Assembly: GCA_902362715.1 (NCBI GenBank)
Contig: CABIXN010000001.1
Coordinates: 855,673 to 919,672, forward strand
Source of the DNA: Lachnospiraceae bacterium
GTDB taxonomy: Bacteria > Bacillota > Clostridia > Lachnospirales > Lachnospiraceae
DNA: 64,000 nt
Direction: 5' to 3'
Shown here: piece by piece, positions 54,993-62,862 of the stretch
How the letters are laid out: every line of letters begins with the position of its first letter
How positions within the stretch are numbered: the stretch's first letter is position 1
Notes under the pieces: model-generated
The model's input: the letters and a program-made list of their open reading frames with translations, nothing else
Told to the model about the DNA's origin: nothing
The model's database searches: none
Position numbers and translations under genes: made by a program

Positions 54993-55673
54993 TTACTCTT
55001 CCAAAAACTTTTCCACCTGATAATTAAATTCCTCCGGATTTTTGGCGGCTGCAGAATGATTCCCCGGAAGGATTACAAGGCTGGCATCCGGAAGATGATC
55101 TGCAATTAACCTGGTATGATTTTCCTTTATCATATCATGATCACCCACTATTACCAGTGTTTTTATATGAATTTTTTCCAGCTCTTCCGGCAAAACCATA
55201 GGATCCTTTACCATAAGCCCCAGAATTTCGGCTTTCAGCTTGGCGCCGGCACTGAATTTTGCAAAAAACAGTGCCAGCCGGTAACCGATTTCCACAGGAA
55301 TCTGAACCCAGCGTTTTACGCCCCCGGGATTTAAATTAGCCCCATTTAAAATCAGTCGTTCTACCATCCCAGGATAGCGCAGGGCAAAAATTACCGCAAT
55401 ATTTCCTCCGTCCGAAAACCCGAGAATACTGGCTTTTGGTATCTCCATTTCATCCATAAATTCTTTCAGGTCATCTGCAAACTGACGGATGGAAAATTGC
55501 GCTTCCCCTCTGGGAGAGTTTCCATGTCCCCTGGTATCTATGGCAATCACACGATACTTTTTTCTAAAATATGTAATCTGATGGCGAAAGTATCCGCAGT
55601 CTTCCCCATTTCCATGCAATAGTATCAACGGCTTTCCTCTGCCCTGTTCTATATAATGCAGTTGTATGTCCAT
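54993..55673 (-). CDS. Alpha/beta-fold hydrolase
   Basis: 226 residues. Oxyanion region LILLHGNGEDCGYF, GHGNSPRGE, nucleophile Ser in ILGFSDGGNIAVIFALRYP (about residue 97), Asp in LVIVGDHDMI, and His in GNHSAAAKN. Small esterase or related enzyme with unknown substrate. It lies 20 bp after the PBP stop in the same direction and 120 bp before the SDR. Confidence 0.88.
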   Translation of the reverse strand: MDIQLHYIEQGRGKPLILLHGNGEDCGYFRHQITYFRKKYRVIAIDTRGHGNSPRGEAQFSIRQFADDLKEFMDEMEIPKASILGFSDGGNIAVIFALRYPGMVERLILNGANLNPGGVKRWVQIPVEIGYRLALFFAKFSAGAKLKAEILGLMVKDPMVLPEELEKIHIKTLVIVGDHDMIKENHTRLIADHLPDASLVILPGNHSAAAKNPEEFNYQVEKFLEE

Positions 55674-55692
55674 ATCCTATCCTCTCCGTTTT

Positions 55693-58533
55693 TTAGTCTG
55701 CTCTCATATTGGAGGCCCCCGATGCCTGTCCGGTGATCACAGTCTCTTTTTCTTCTAAATCAAAATAATAATTAAAAATATCCCTTCCCACAGCAGTTGC
55801 ATTGGTAGAACTATAGCCATTGGCAATACGGACTGCTATTGCTATCTCTGGCGTATCAGCCGGCGCATATCCAATAAACAATGCATGATCCGGCCGGGTT
55901 TTAACCTCCTGGGCAGTGCCGGTCTTTCCCGCCACATCTAAATCCATGCCTTTTAAAACGGAATTATATTGTGCAAACTGCCGCATCCCCTGGGAAATGG
56001 CCATCCAGGTCTCTTCCGATAATTCTATTGTTTCTTTCTTTTTTATCCCAGCATTTTTTTCACTGATCAGCGTCAGGGGAATCTCTCTCCCCTGTAACGC
56101 CAGCGTACTTACATATTTTGCCAGCTGGGTTGTGGTATAGTTATGTGTTCCCTGTCCGATTGCAGACTGAATGCCATAATCTTTTGTCACATGCGGCTGG
56201 CTTTCTGTCAGCTCAATTCCGGATTTTTCATCCAGACCAAACAAGGATGCATATTTCTGCAGATAAGAAAGCGCCTGGCTGTCATTATAGGATGCCTGAT
56301 TTCTTGTCCCAAGACGCCAGGAAATATCGCACAGATAGTCGTTGCAGGAATTTTGAATTGCAGAAGCCGCGTTCACAATACTGCCGTGCCCCGAATGCTT
56401 CCAGCACCTTAAATCCGGTTTTAATTTATCAAACACACCGTCGCAGATCATCTGGGTATTGGCAGTTATCACCCCTTCCTGAATCCCCGCCGCAACCGTC
56501 ACAGGCTTAAAGGCAGAGCCCGGAGCAGTCATCTGCTGGGAAGCCCGGTTATAAAGGGGCAGCGAGCGGTCTTTTAAAAGCTCATTGTAATATTCGGAAT
56601 CCATAGGCTCTGCCAGTCGGTTACTATCATATCCCGGATAGGAGACACAGGCCAAAACCTCACCGGTTCCCTGCTGTACCACAACCGCCGAGCCGGAACA
56701 GGGGTCTAGACCAAGCATAGCAGGTGTCAGTTCCAGATTTTTTATTTTCTTTTTCACAAAGGAAAACGTACTGAGTTTCCCATTTTTCAGAAGATTATAA
56801 TCTTTATCCTTTTCTGACAAAATACCCTGCCGGTATAAAAGAAGGCATACCTCTCTTCCGGAAATTTCATCCTTTAAAATCATATGGCTTAGCACCAGCT
56901 TTTCAAAGTCTTCCTGTTCCATAAGAGCCTCCTGTATGCGTTCCAATGCATACAGGCAGATCTCCTCGGACGTCAGATATCGGTCTTCATCTAAAATCCC
57001 CGGAGAAATCCACCCCTTCTCAATAGCTCCTCTTAAAAATTCCCGGGTGCTTATGCTCCCCTCCTCCTGCCAGGATTTATACAGTGCATCTGTTTTATCA
57101 ACCGCATCCTGAGATAAAATTCTGCTGTTTAACACAGCTATAGTTTCATATTCCTGCATCTCCTCTGACAGCTGTCCAAATGTCCTGTCCCCTTTTTTCA
57201 GATCGGTTTCTATGGCATCCAAAACAGTTCTCTTTTTTCTGTTTAATTTCTGAATCAGGCTCTTTTCCTCATAGGAAGCATTCTCCTGTTTCATATCAGC
57301 AATCTTTAACACTTCATTTTCAATCAGTGCTGTATACACATCATATACGGGAATCCTGATCTGTGTGGAATCTGTAATCCTGGTTTTATCAAAGGTTCTG
57401 GCATTAATCAGATTGTCCATAAGAATTCCTGCCAGTTTCTCTTCTATCATCTGGTAGACCGCTTCCTGTAAATCTTTATCAATGGTAAGATATACATCTC
57501 CTCCGGAAACAGTCTCTGCCACCCTTTTTTCCTCTCCGATTACCTTTCCAACATTGTTTACCACCACTTCCATTTGCCCGTCTGTGCCCCGCAGCTCTTC
57601 TTCCAGATACTGCTCCATTCCGGCTTTTCCGACGGTATCATCCACTGAATATTCCTGTCCGTTTTCTAAAAATGCCTCCAGTTCATCGGTAAAAATTTTT
57701 CCTGTATACCCAAGTATATGCGACATGGCCTTCGGGCTTTCGTAAACCCTCTCCCAGTCTGTCCCAATCCCAATTCCCCCAAGGGTATCTGAATGTTCCT
57801 TCACATAAGCAGCTAATTCCTCAGAAACATCTTCCGCGATAACTGCCGGTTCATATTTTTTATAGGAATTCAGCCACAGCATATATCGTACTCCAAGAAT
57901 CTCAAGAACCTCCTGTCTGGAATATTCTTTCTCAAGACCATATTCTAGCAGTTCTTTTTCTGTATAATCTTCTTTTCCCCAGCCATACAGTGCGAACTTT
58001 TGGTTTCCCGCCAGATAATCTATCATTTCTTCTGCCGTCATATTTTTTTGTTCCTCCGTCAGATCTGCCGGATCCTTAAGGCCAAATATATCTGCGCGAA
58101 ACCGCAGCAGCAGACTGCCGTCCACCGTATATATATACCCCTCCTTCTCATCCGCAGCAATTTTAAGTCCTGTCTTTAGACTGCCTCCCAAAACCTGCAT
58201 TTTTTTCTGAAGCCGATGAATATTTCCATTTAAAGTAAGCTGGCGTTCCCGATCTGTTTCATAGCTGCCACTGTCTGTTATGGTAATTGTATAAACAAGA
58301 CGGCTGGATGCAAGAAGTTTTCCATTACGGTCATAAATGTTTCCCCTTGGAGCAGCCTGCGTCAACGTCTTTGTAGTCTTTAAGATAAAGCTTTCTTTAT
58401 AGGTTTTTCCTTCTACAATCTGCAGCTGCCAAATCCTTCGGACTAACACAGCTGCCAGCAGTAAAAATATGATTTTTAAAATAGCAAGCCGCGAAATTTT
58501 TAAATGTCTGTGATTCCTTTTCCATTGTTTCAT
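55693..58533 (-). CDS. Very large class B penicillin-binding protein (PBP2-like)
   Basis: About 946 residues. One N-terminal membrane helix (LKIIFLLLAAVLVRRIWQL), the PBP dimerisation start (AAPRGNIYDRNGKLLASSRL), then a long region before the transpeptidase: SAFKPVT (SxxK about residue 677), SCN near 731, KTGTA near 869. Usual PBP2 has SxxK around 330-400, so some 300 residues are inserted between the dimerisation and catalytic parts. It cross-links peptidoglycan. The ATG at 58533, preceded by AAGGGTG, is preferred to a GTG at 58542. The promoter carries BlaI/MecI-like dyads, so it may be induced by beta-lactams. Confidence 0.88.
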   Translation of the reverse strand: MKQWKRNHRHLKISRLAILKIIFLLLAAVLVRRIWQLQIVEGKTYKESFILKTTKTLTQAAPRGNIYDRNGKLLASSRLVYTITITDSGSYETDRERQLTLNGNIHRLQKKMQVLGGSLKTGLKIAADEKEGYIYTVDGSLLLRFRADIFGLKDPADLTEEQKNMTAEEMIDYLAGNQKFALYGWGKEDYTEKELLEYGLEKEYSRQEVLEILGVRYMLWLNSYKKYEPAVIAEDVSEELAAYVKEHSDTLGGIGIGTDWERVYESPKAMSHILGYTGKIFTDELEAFLENGQEYSVDDTVGKAGMEQYLEEELRGTDGQMEVVVNNVGKVIGEEKRVAETVSGGDVYLTIDKDLQEAVYQMIEEKLAGILMDNLINARTFDKTRITDSTQIRIPVYDVYTALIENEVLKIADMKQENASYEEKSLIQKLNRKKRTVLDAIETDLKKGDRTFGQLSEEMQEYETIAVLNSRILSQDAVDKTDALYKSWQEEGSISTREFLRGAIEKGWISPGILDEDRYLTSEEICLYALERIQEALMEQEDFEKLVLSHMILKDEISGREVCLLLYRQGILSEKDKDYNLLKNGKLSTFSFVKKKIKNLELTPAMLGLDPCSGSAVVVQQGTGEVLACVSYPGYDSNRLAEPMDSEYYNELLKDRSLPLYNRASQQMTAPGSAFKPVTVAAGIQEGVITANTQMICDGVFDKLKPDLRCWKHSGHGSIVNAASAIQNSCNDYLCDISWRLGTRNQASYNDSQALSYLQKYASLFGLDEKSGIELTESQPHVTKDYGIQSAIGQGTHNYTTTQLAKYVSTLALQGREIPLTLISEKNAGIKKKETIELSEETWMAISQGMRQFAQYNSVLKGMDLDVAGKTGTAQEVKTRPDHALFIGYAPADTPEIAIAVRIANGYSSTNATAVGRDIFNYYFDLEEKETVITGQASGASNMRAD

Positions 58534-58544
58534 TTTCTTCACCC

Positions 58545-58580
58545 TTACACTCGTAATATTTCATACATCTTACACGTGTA
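58545..58580. promoter_or_regulatory. Two BlaI/MecI-like dyads at the PBP promoter
   Basis: TACACGTGTA (58571-58580) covers the spacer and -10 box, and TTACACTCGTAA (58545-58556) lies near the ribosome site of the PBP gene. The TACA-N2-TGTA core is the known BlaI/MecI half-site pattern. The regulator is not in the window. Confidence 0.6.
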
Positions 58581-58595
58581 GGATTTTATTGTCAA
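58567..58595 (-). promoter_or_regulatory. PBP promoter
   Basis: On the minus strand TTGACA (58590-58595) and TAAGAT (58567-58572) are 17 bp apart. The -10 and spacer overlap the palindrome TACACGTGTA (58571-58580). Confidence 0.75.
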
Positions 58596-58699
58596 GTATT
58601 ACATTATATCTGCCGCAGGTATGATGTCCGCCTTCCCTTTGGGAGGTTTTAAATTCCTGGTAATCATATTTTATCCGTATGATACAATAAATTCAACTG

Positions 58700-58827
58700 T
58701 TTCAAAAGCTTTGCCCGTAAAAGAACCAAACGAGACTTTATGTAAAAAGAGGACGCTCATTGCAGCATTCCGAAAAAAATATCCCAATGTAACATATGGG
58801 ATCTACAGTGGGAATGCCCATAACATT
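58700..58827 (+). pseudogene. LysR-type regulator gene, 5' fragment (split)
   Basis: In the plus frame the sequence reads LIAAFRKKYPNVTYGIYSGN and AHNI, the start of a LysR substrate-binding domain. It breaks off at 58827 (codon ATT). The missing continuation (RDYIKRGFLDIGLMSEPI) is found in frame on the same strand at 61142. The joined reading, NAHNI followed by RDYIKRG, has the exact spacing of LysR proteins (GNAxxVxxRIxRG). The HTH part at the N-terminus is lost or degraded. Confidence 0.72.
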
Positions 58828-58876
58828 AGTTTGTGTCAAGATAGGACTAAAAGATTTTTTAACTTTTTTAAATCAC

Positions 58877-58912
58877 AAAGGCATTTCGACTATTATTGCC
58901 CGAAATGCCTTT
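58877..58912. terminator. Terminator after the small gene in the insertion
   Basis: AAAGGCATTTCG (58877-58888) and CGAAATGCCTTT (58901-58912) form a 12-bp perfect stem. On the minus strand it follows the small gene stop (58918). Confidence 0.75.
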
Positions 58913-58917
58913 GTACC

Positions 58918-59244
58918 TCAACAAATCTTCCCTATTGCTGCTTTGTTTGAGTAATATTCCTCTTTAGCAGTTTCCACTGCATCTTCTCTGCTAAAGACAA
59001 TATTTTCTGTTTCCATAGTATTCTGATATATTCTTTGCAAATAATCTTTTTTATCAAACTGATAATAGAATGTACTCTCTCCTTCTCCTGGAATTTCACA
59101 CTGCATCTCAGCTACTAATCCCTCTTCATTCGTAAAATACTTTACATAACTATAATTTTCCAGTTTTGCGTTTTCCAATAAATTATACGGTGATATGATT
59201 GGTGAGTACAGCATATCATATATCTTCTTAATATAAGCATCCAT
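58918..59244 (-). CDS. Small protein of unknown function in the insertion
   Basis: About 108 residues, acidic, no signal peptide. It begins MDAYIKKIYDMLYSPIISPY and contains YYQFDKKDYLQRIYQNTMET. I do not recognise it. An AGGAGG site lies 7 nt before the ATG at 59244. It starts 17 nt after the helicase stop, so the two were probably one operon, perhaps a helicase and a partner of a defence or mobile module. Confidence 0.6.
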   Translation of the reverse strand: MDAYIKKIYDMLYSPIISPYNLLENAKLENYSYVKYFTNEEGLVAEMQCEIPGEGESTFYYQFDKKDYLQRIYQNTMETENIVFSREDAVETAKEEYYSNKAAIGKIC

Positions 59245-59261
59245 GTTTCTTCCTCCTAGCA

Positions 59262-61141
59262 TCAATATTCTTCATCATCTAAATGCAAATACTCCATTAA
59301 TATCTTTTCAACAAATTCCTCCGCAATCGCAAGCTTTTCAAATGCTATATCAAAATCTGACACTTTCCATTCTTCCCGCTTTTTTCCTATTTCACCTCTC
59401 AAATAAGCGTTAAAATACATAGCCAGCATTGCACCATTATTAGTTGCCTTACTTTTTATCCACAAATATTTCCCATTAAACAGTCTGCAATCTGCTAAAT
59501 TTTTTTCTGATTGATTAATATGGAATTTAGTTATTAACTGCGGAACCAAAATTTCTCTTATCTGATCATCTAGATTTTTCTTCCTATTAGCAAAATACAA
59601 ATCAGGTCTTTTAAATGCAGCCGTATCTTTTGTTCTTGTTTGATTATAAATTGCTAATGCCTGCTCATAGTCAATATGCAGCAGCTCCTTTAACTTATCA
59701 ATATTCTCTTTTTGTTTCCGTTCTTCTTCCTTTTGCTTCTTTATCAATTCCGTATTTAAATATGTATCTGTAATTAAAGTTCCTGTTCCTCGTTCTTTTG
59801 CCAAGCCAAGAGGGATTATATCTGCTCCTGCTCCGGAAGATGTTCCTTTAGATGATTCTCCACTGTCATCCAGCAAGTTCTCATCCTGAAGATGCTTAAT
59901 TACTTCACTCTCCTGTAGCTCTATCTTGTATTTTTCCCAAAGTTCCGATAACTGCAAGTTGTGATGTGAAACTACGTCTGCAATGTTATCATCCGCTTTC
60001 TCAGCTTCCTTATCAGGAATAACCCTTAAAACTCTACCAATAAACTGCTCATATGGAAGCTCACTTCTAAATGGTCTGAATATCGCAGCCACGCTAAGAT
60101 AAGGGTGATCATATCCTTCTCCCAACATCGCAACATGAATAATAACATCTACACGATGATTTTCTATATCTTGTTTTATTTCACTCCGTTCTTCTGGTGT
60201 TTGTCTGCTGTGGATAACTTCTGCGCTGTATCCTTTTTCTACATACAACCGCTTAATTTGCTCTGCATGGTCAATACTACATGCAACTGCGATAATTTTA
60301 TGAGGTACTTTTGATCCATCTCTTCGTTTATTTTCCAACAACTTCAGGCTTTCTTTAACTACACTTTCAGAGCATTCTTTGGAATATGCTACTGACCGTC
60401 TTATCCAGTCTTCATCACGCAGACCAAGTGCCAATAGTTCTTCAACTGTATACTGCTTTGTTTCATCTTTATCAATTGTCAGAAATAGTTGTTCCGGTAT
60501 ATACTCAATATTTCTAAGTGATTTTACATACCCTTTTGCCATAGCCTGACTCAGTTTATACTTATAAACTAATTCACCAGCCAATTCTACACCATCTGTA
60601 CGTATCGGTGTTCCAGTTAGCTTAACGACCTTAGCCTTATTAAAATGATTTATGGTTTCAACCCACGTATTAGCTGTCGAATGATGAGCCTCGTCAATAA
60701 TTATCATATCAAAATAATCCTTGGGTAAATAGTTTAACGGGGAGCTGTTTAATCTTGCCTGCAATTTATGGATATTCAAAACCACTATATTAGCTGCATC
60801 TAATATCTCCCTTTTTATACCACGTTCAAATTCCACCAAAGTCGGTGTTTCATGCACTTTATTAAATATTTTTCTTTTGTACCAAAAGCTTTCTGGGTTC
60901 TCCGGGTCTAAAGAATCCACAACAGTGTCCTTAATAGTTAACTGTGGTGTAATAATCAATGCTCTCCCTTCGCAAATATGAAACGGCAGTAATCCCATCA
61001 ACCCCGTTTTTCCAACTCCTGTCGGAAGTACCACTATTGCATGTGTACGTTTTTTATTGCGCACAATAAAATGTTCATATACTTTGTAATATCCTTGTAT
61101 TTTGTCCTTAGTAAGGCTACTTACTGCGAGATTTCTATATT
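59262..61141 (-). pseudogene. 5'-truncated DEAD/DEAH (type III-like) helicase
   Basis: The C-terminal 620 or so residues of a superfamily 2 helicase. Motifs: LPTGVGKTGLMG (Walker A), IIIDEAHHS (DEAH-box), LTGTPIR, and EQFIGRVLR (motif VI). The open frame continues upstream of the first usable start (GTG at 61064) as TKDKIQGYYKVYEHFIV, typical helicase sequence, until 61141, where homologous LysR sequence begins on the other strand. So the N-terminal part (often a nuclease-like domain in this family) was lost. The C-terminal 150 residues, with FKRPDLYFANRKKNLDDQIR, form an accessory domain. Any translated product would start after the natural N-terminus and is probably not functional. Confidence 0.75.
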
Positions 61142-61630
61142 CGCGATTATATTAAAAGAGGATTTCTCGATATAGGTTTAATGTCAGAACCGATTGATAT
61201 GCGTAAATACAATTTTGTCAATATGCCAGTCAAGGAACAGTGGGGTGTATTTGTTCCTAGTGATTCCGGATTGTCCAAAAAGGAACGTATAACGCCAAAA
61301 GATTTAGCTGGAATGTCCATTGTGACTGCAACAGGCGACTTCAACCAAAGCCGGATCGGAAAATGGCTTGGTGATTATAAAGATCAGGTTGAAATTGCTG
61401 CCACCGCTAATCTTCCTTATAACGAAGCAGTGTTAGCAAAAGAAAATATAGGCGTAATGCTTAGTATCAACTTAAACTGTATCTATGAAAACCTGCGGTT
61501 TATTCCACTGCAGCCCCTTTTGGAGGTTTCAACGGTCTTAGGTTGGAAAAAGGAGCAGATATTTTCTGCCACAACTTCTGCCTTTATAGATTTTTCAATG
61601 CAATACTTAAAAGGCATAACTCATGATTAA
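61142..61630 (+). pseudogene. LysR-type regulator gene, 3' fragment (split)
   Basis: About 160 residues of a LysR substrate-binding domain: RDYIKRGFLDIGLMSEPIDM, then KEQWGVFVPSDSGLS, ITPKDLAGMSIV, and the second subdomain. It has no HTH and continues the 58700-58827 fragment in frame if the intervening 2314 bp are removed. An ATG at 61181 exists, but lacks a ribosome site. Before disruption it probably regulated the downstream flavodoxin genes, a common arrangement in Lachnospiraceae (inference). Confidence 0.75.
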
Positions 61631-61726
61631 ATATAAGTATTAGACATTTTAAACAGCCAAATTTACAATAAAGGTGTTCCAGAACGGAGCATCTTTATTT
61701 TTATACAATAGGGAAGGAAGTTTGAA

Positions 61727-62095
61727 ATGACAATCAATGAAGCAAGTGAACGATACAAAATTCCCATTAAAATTTTACAGGAATATGAAAGCTGGGGACT
61801 ATGTGGTGAAGTAAAAAAAATAATGAGTTCGTGGCATTATGATGAAAGCGATATTGAACGATTAAGTACCATTATGACGCTTCACGATATCGGTTTCACT
61901 AATGATGAAGTAAAAGAATATATGCAGCTGCTTTTGAAAGGAGAATCAACGGAAAAGGAACGGCTGAACATGCTGAGTGAAAAAAGAAATGGCACATTAG
62001 ATGAAATTCATTTTAAGGAAAAACAATTAGACCGTCTGGATTATCTTCGATTTGAGATACAAAAAGGAAACAAATCACCATCAACATATTTTTAA
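61727..62095 (+). CDS. MerR-family transcription regulator
   Basis: 122 residues. N-terminal MerR HTH (TINEASERYKIPIKILQEYE, then WHYDESDIERLSTIMTLHDI) and a coiled-coil dimer helix (about 85-115). The effector domain is short, and no Cys is present for metal sensing, so the signal is unknown. A GGAAGGAA site lies upstream. It precedes the flavodoxin genes on the same strand and may regulate them. Confidence 0.85.
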   Translation: MTINEASERYKIPIKILQEYESWGLCGEVKKIMSSWHYDESDIERLSTIMTLHDIGFTNDEVKEYMQLLLKGESTEKERLNMLSEKRNGTLDEIHFKEKQLDRLDYLRFEIQKGNKSPSTYF

Positions 62096-62151
62096 AAGAA
62101 TTATAGATAAAAACAACAATCTTTAATGTAAACCTGAAAGGAGTTTTCACA

Positions 62152-62850
62152 ATGAAAAAAGTATTTTCAATTATTATGGTTCTTACTCTGCTGCTCTCTT
62201 TTACGGCTTGCAGCAACAATGCCAATAATGAGGGGGCTTCCTCTGCTCCACAGCAATCAAGTAATCAAAGTTCTGCATCTGCTAAGGAAGCAGACAGCCA
62301 AAACGATTCTTCCGCACTTACCGAAGAATCAGGCAGTCCAGATAATTCTTCCACATTCACCGAAACAGACGCTAAATCATTAGTGGTTTATTTTTCCTGG
62401 TCGGGAAACACCGAAAATGTTGCCAAGTCTATTCAAGCGCAGACAAACGCTGATATTTTTGAAATCGTACCGGCCACACCGTACAGCGACGACTATGATA
62501 CTGTTGTGGATTTGGCACAGGAAGAACAGAAGAATAACGCCCGCCCTGGAATTTCGGGCAGCATTGAAAACATTGAGCAGTACGACGTTATCTATGTAGG
62601 ATTTCCAAACTGGTGGGGCGATATGCCGATGATTCTCTATACATTTTTCGATACTTACGATTTGTCCGGCAAAACAGTTGCTCTGTTCTGCACTAGCGGC
62701 GGCAGCGGTCTTTCGGGAACGGTAAATGAAGTAAAATCCCTTGAACCAAATGCAGCCGTGACAGAGGGGCTTCACATCGGCAGCGGTTCATCCTCAAATC
62801 CCGACAGTGCAGTAAGCAAATGGCTGGAGGATATAGGACTTGCCAAATAG
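62152..62850 (+). CDS. Flavodoxin-domain lipoprotein
   Basis: 232 residues. Signal peptide with LLSFTAC lipobox, then a Ser/Asn/Asp/Glu linker of about 60 residues. The flavodoxin domain (about 77-232) starts with LVVYFSWSGNTENVAKSIQ (FMN phosphate loop), then FPNWWGDMPMIL and CTSGGSGLSGTV. FMN electron carrier held outside the membrane, perhaps feeding a reductase. The following gene repeats this domain. RBS GAAAGGAG. Confidence 0.9.
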   Translation: MKKVFSIIMVLTLLLSFTACSNNANNEGASSAPQQSSNQSSASAKEADSQNDSSALTEESGSPDNSSTFTETDAKSLVVYFSWSGNTENVAKSIQAQTNADIFEIVPATPYSDDYDTVVDLAQEEQKNNARPGISGSIENIEQYDVIYVGFPNWWGDMPMILYTFFDTYDLSGKTVALFCTSGGSGLSGTVNEVKSLEPNAAVTEGLHIGSGSSSNPDSAVSKWLEDIGLAK

Positions 62851-62862
62851 GAGACTATTTTT

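Noticed and set aside
58621..58950. A stand-alone 109-residue plus-strand protein
   Set aside because: Its middle matches a LysR substrate domain that continues at 61142, so it is better read as a split-gene fragment.
58828..61141. A complete insertion sequence in the LysR gene
   Set aside because: No transposase or terminal inverted repeats are visible; only a truncated helicase and a small gene are present.
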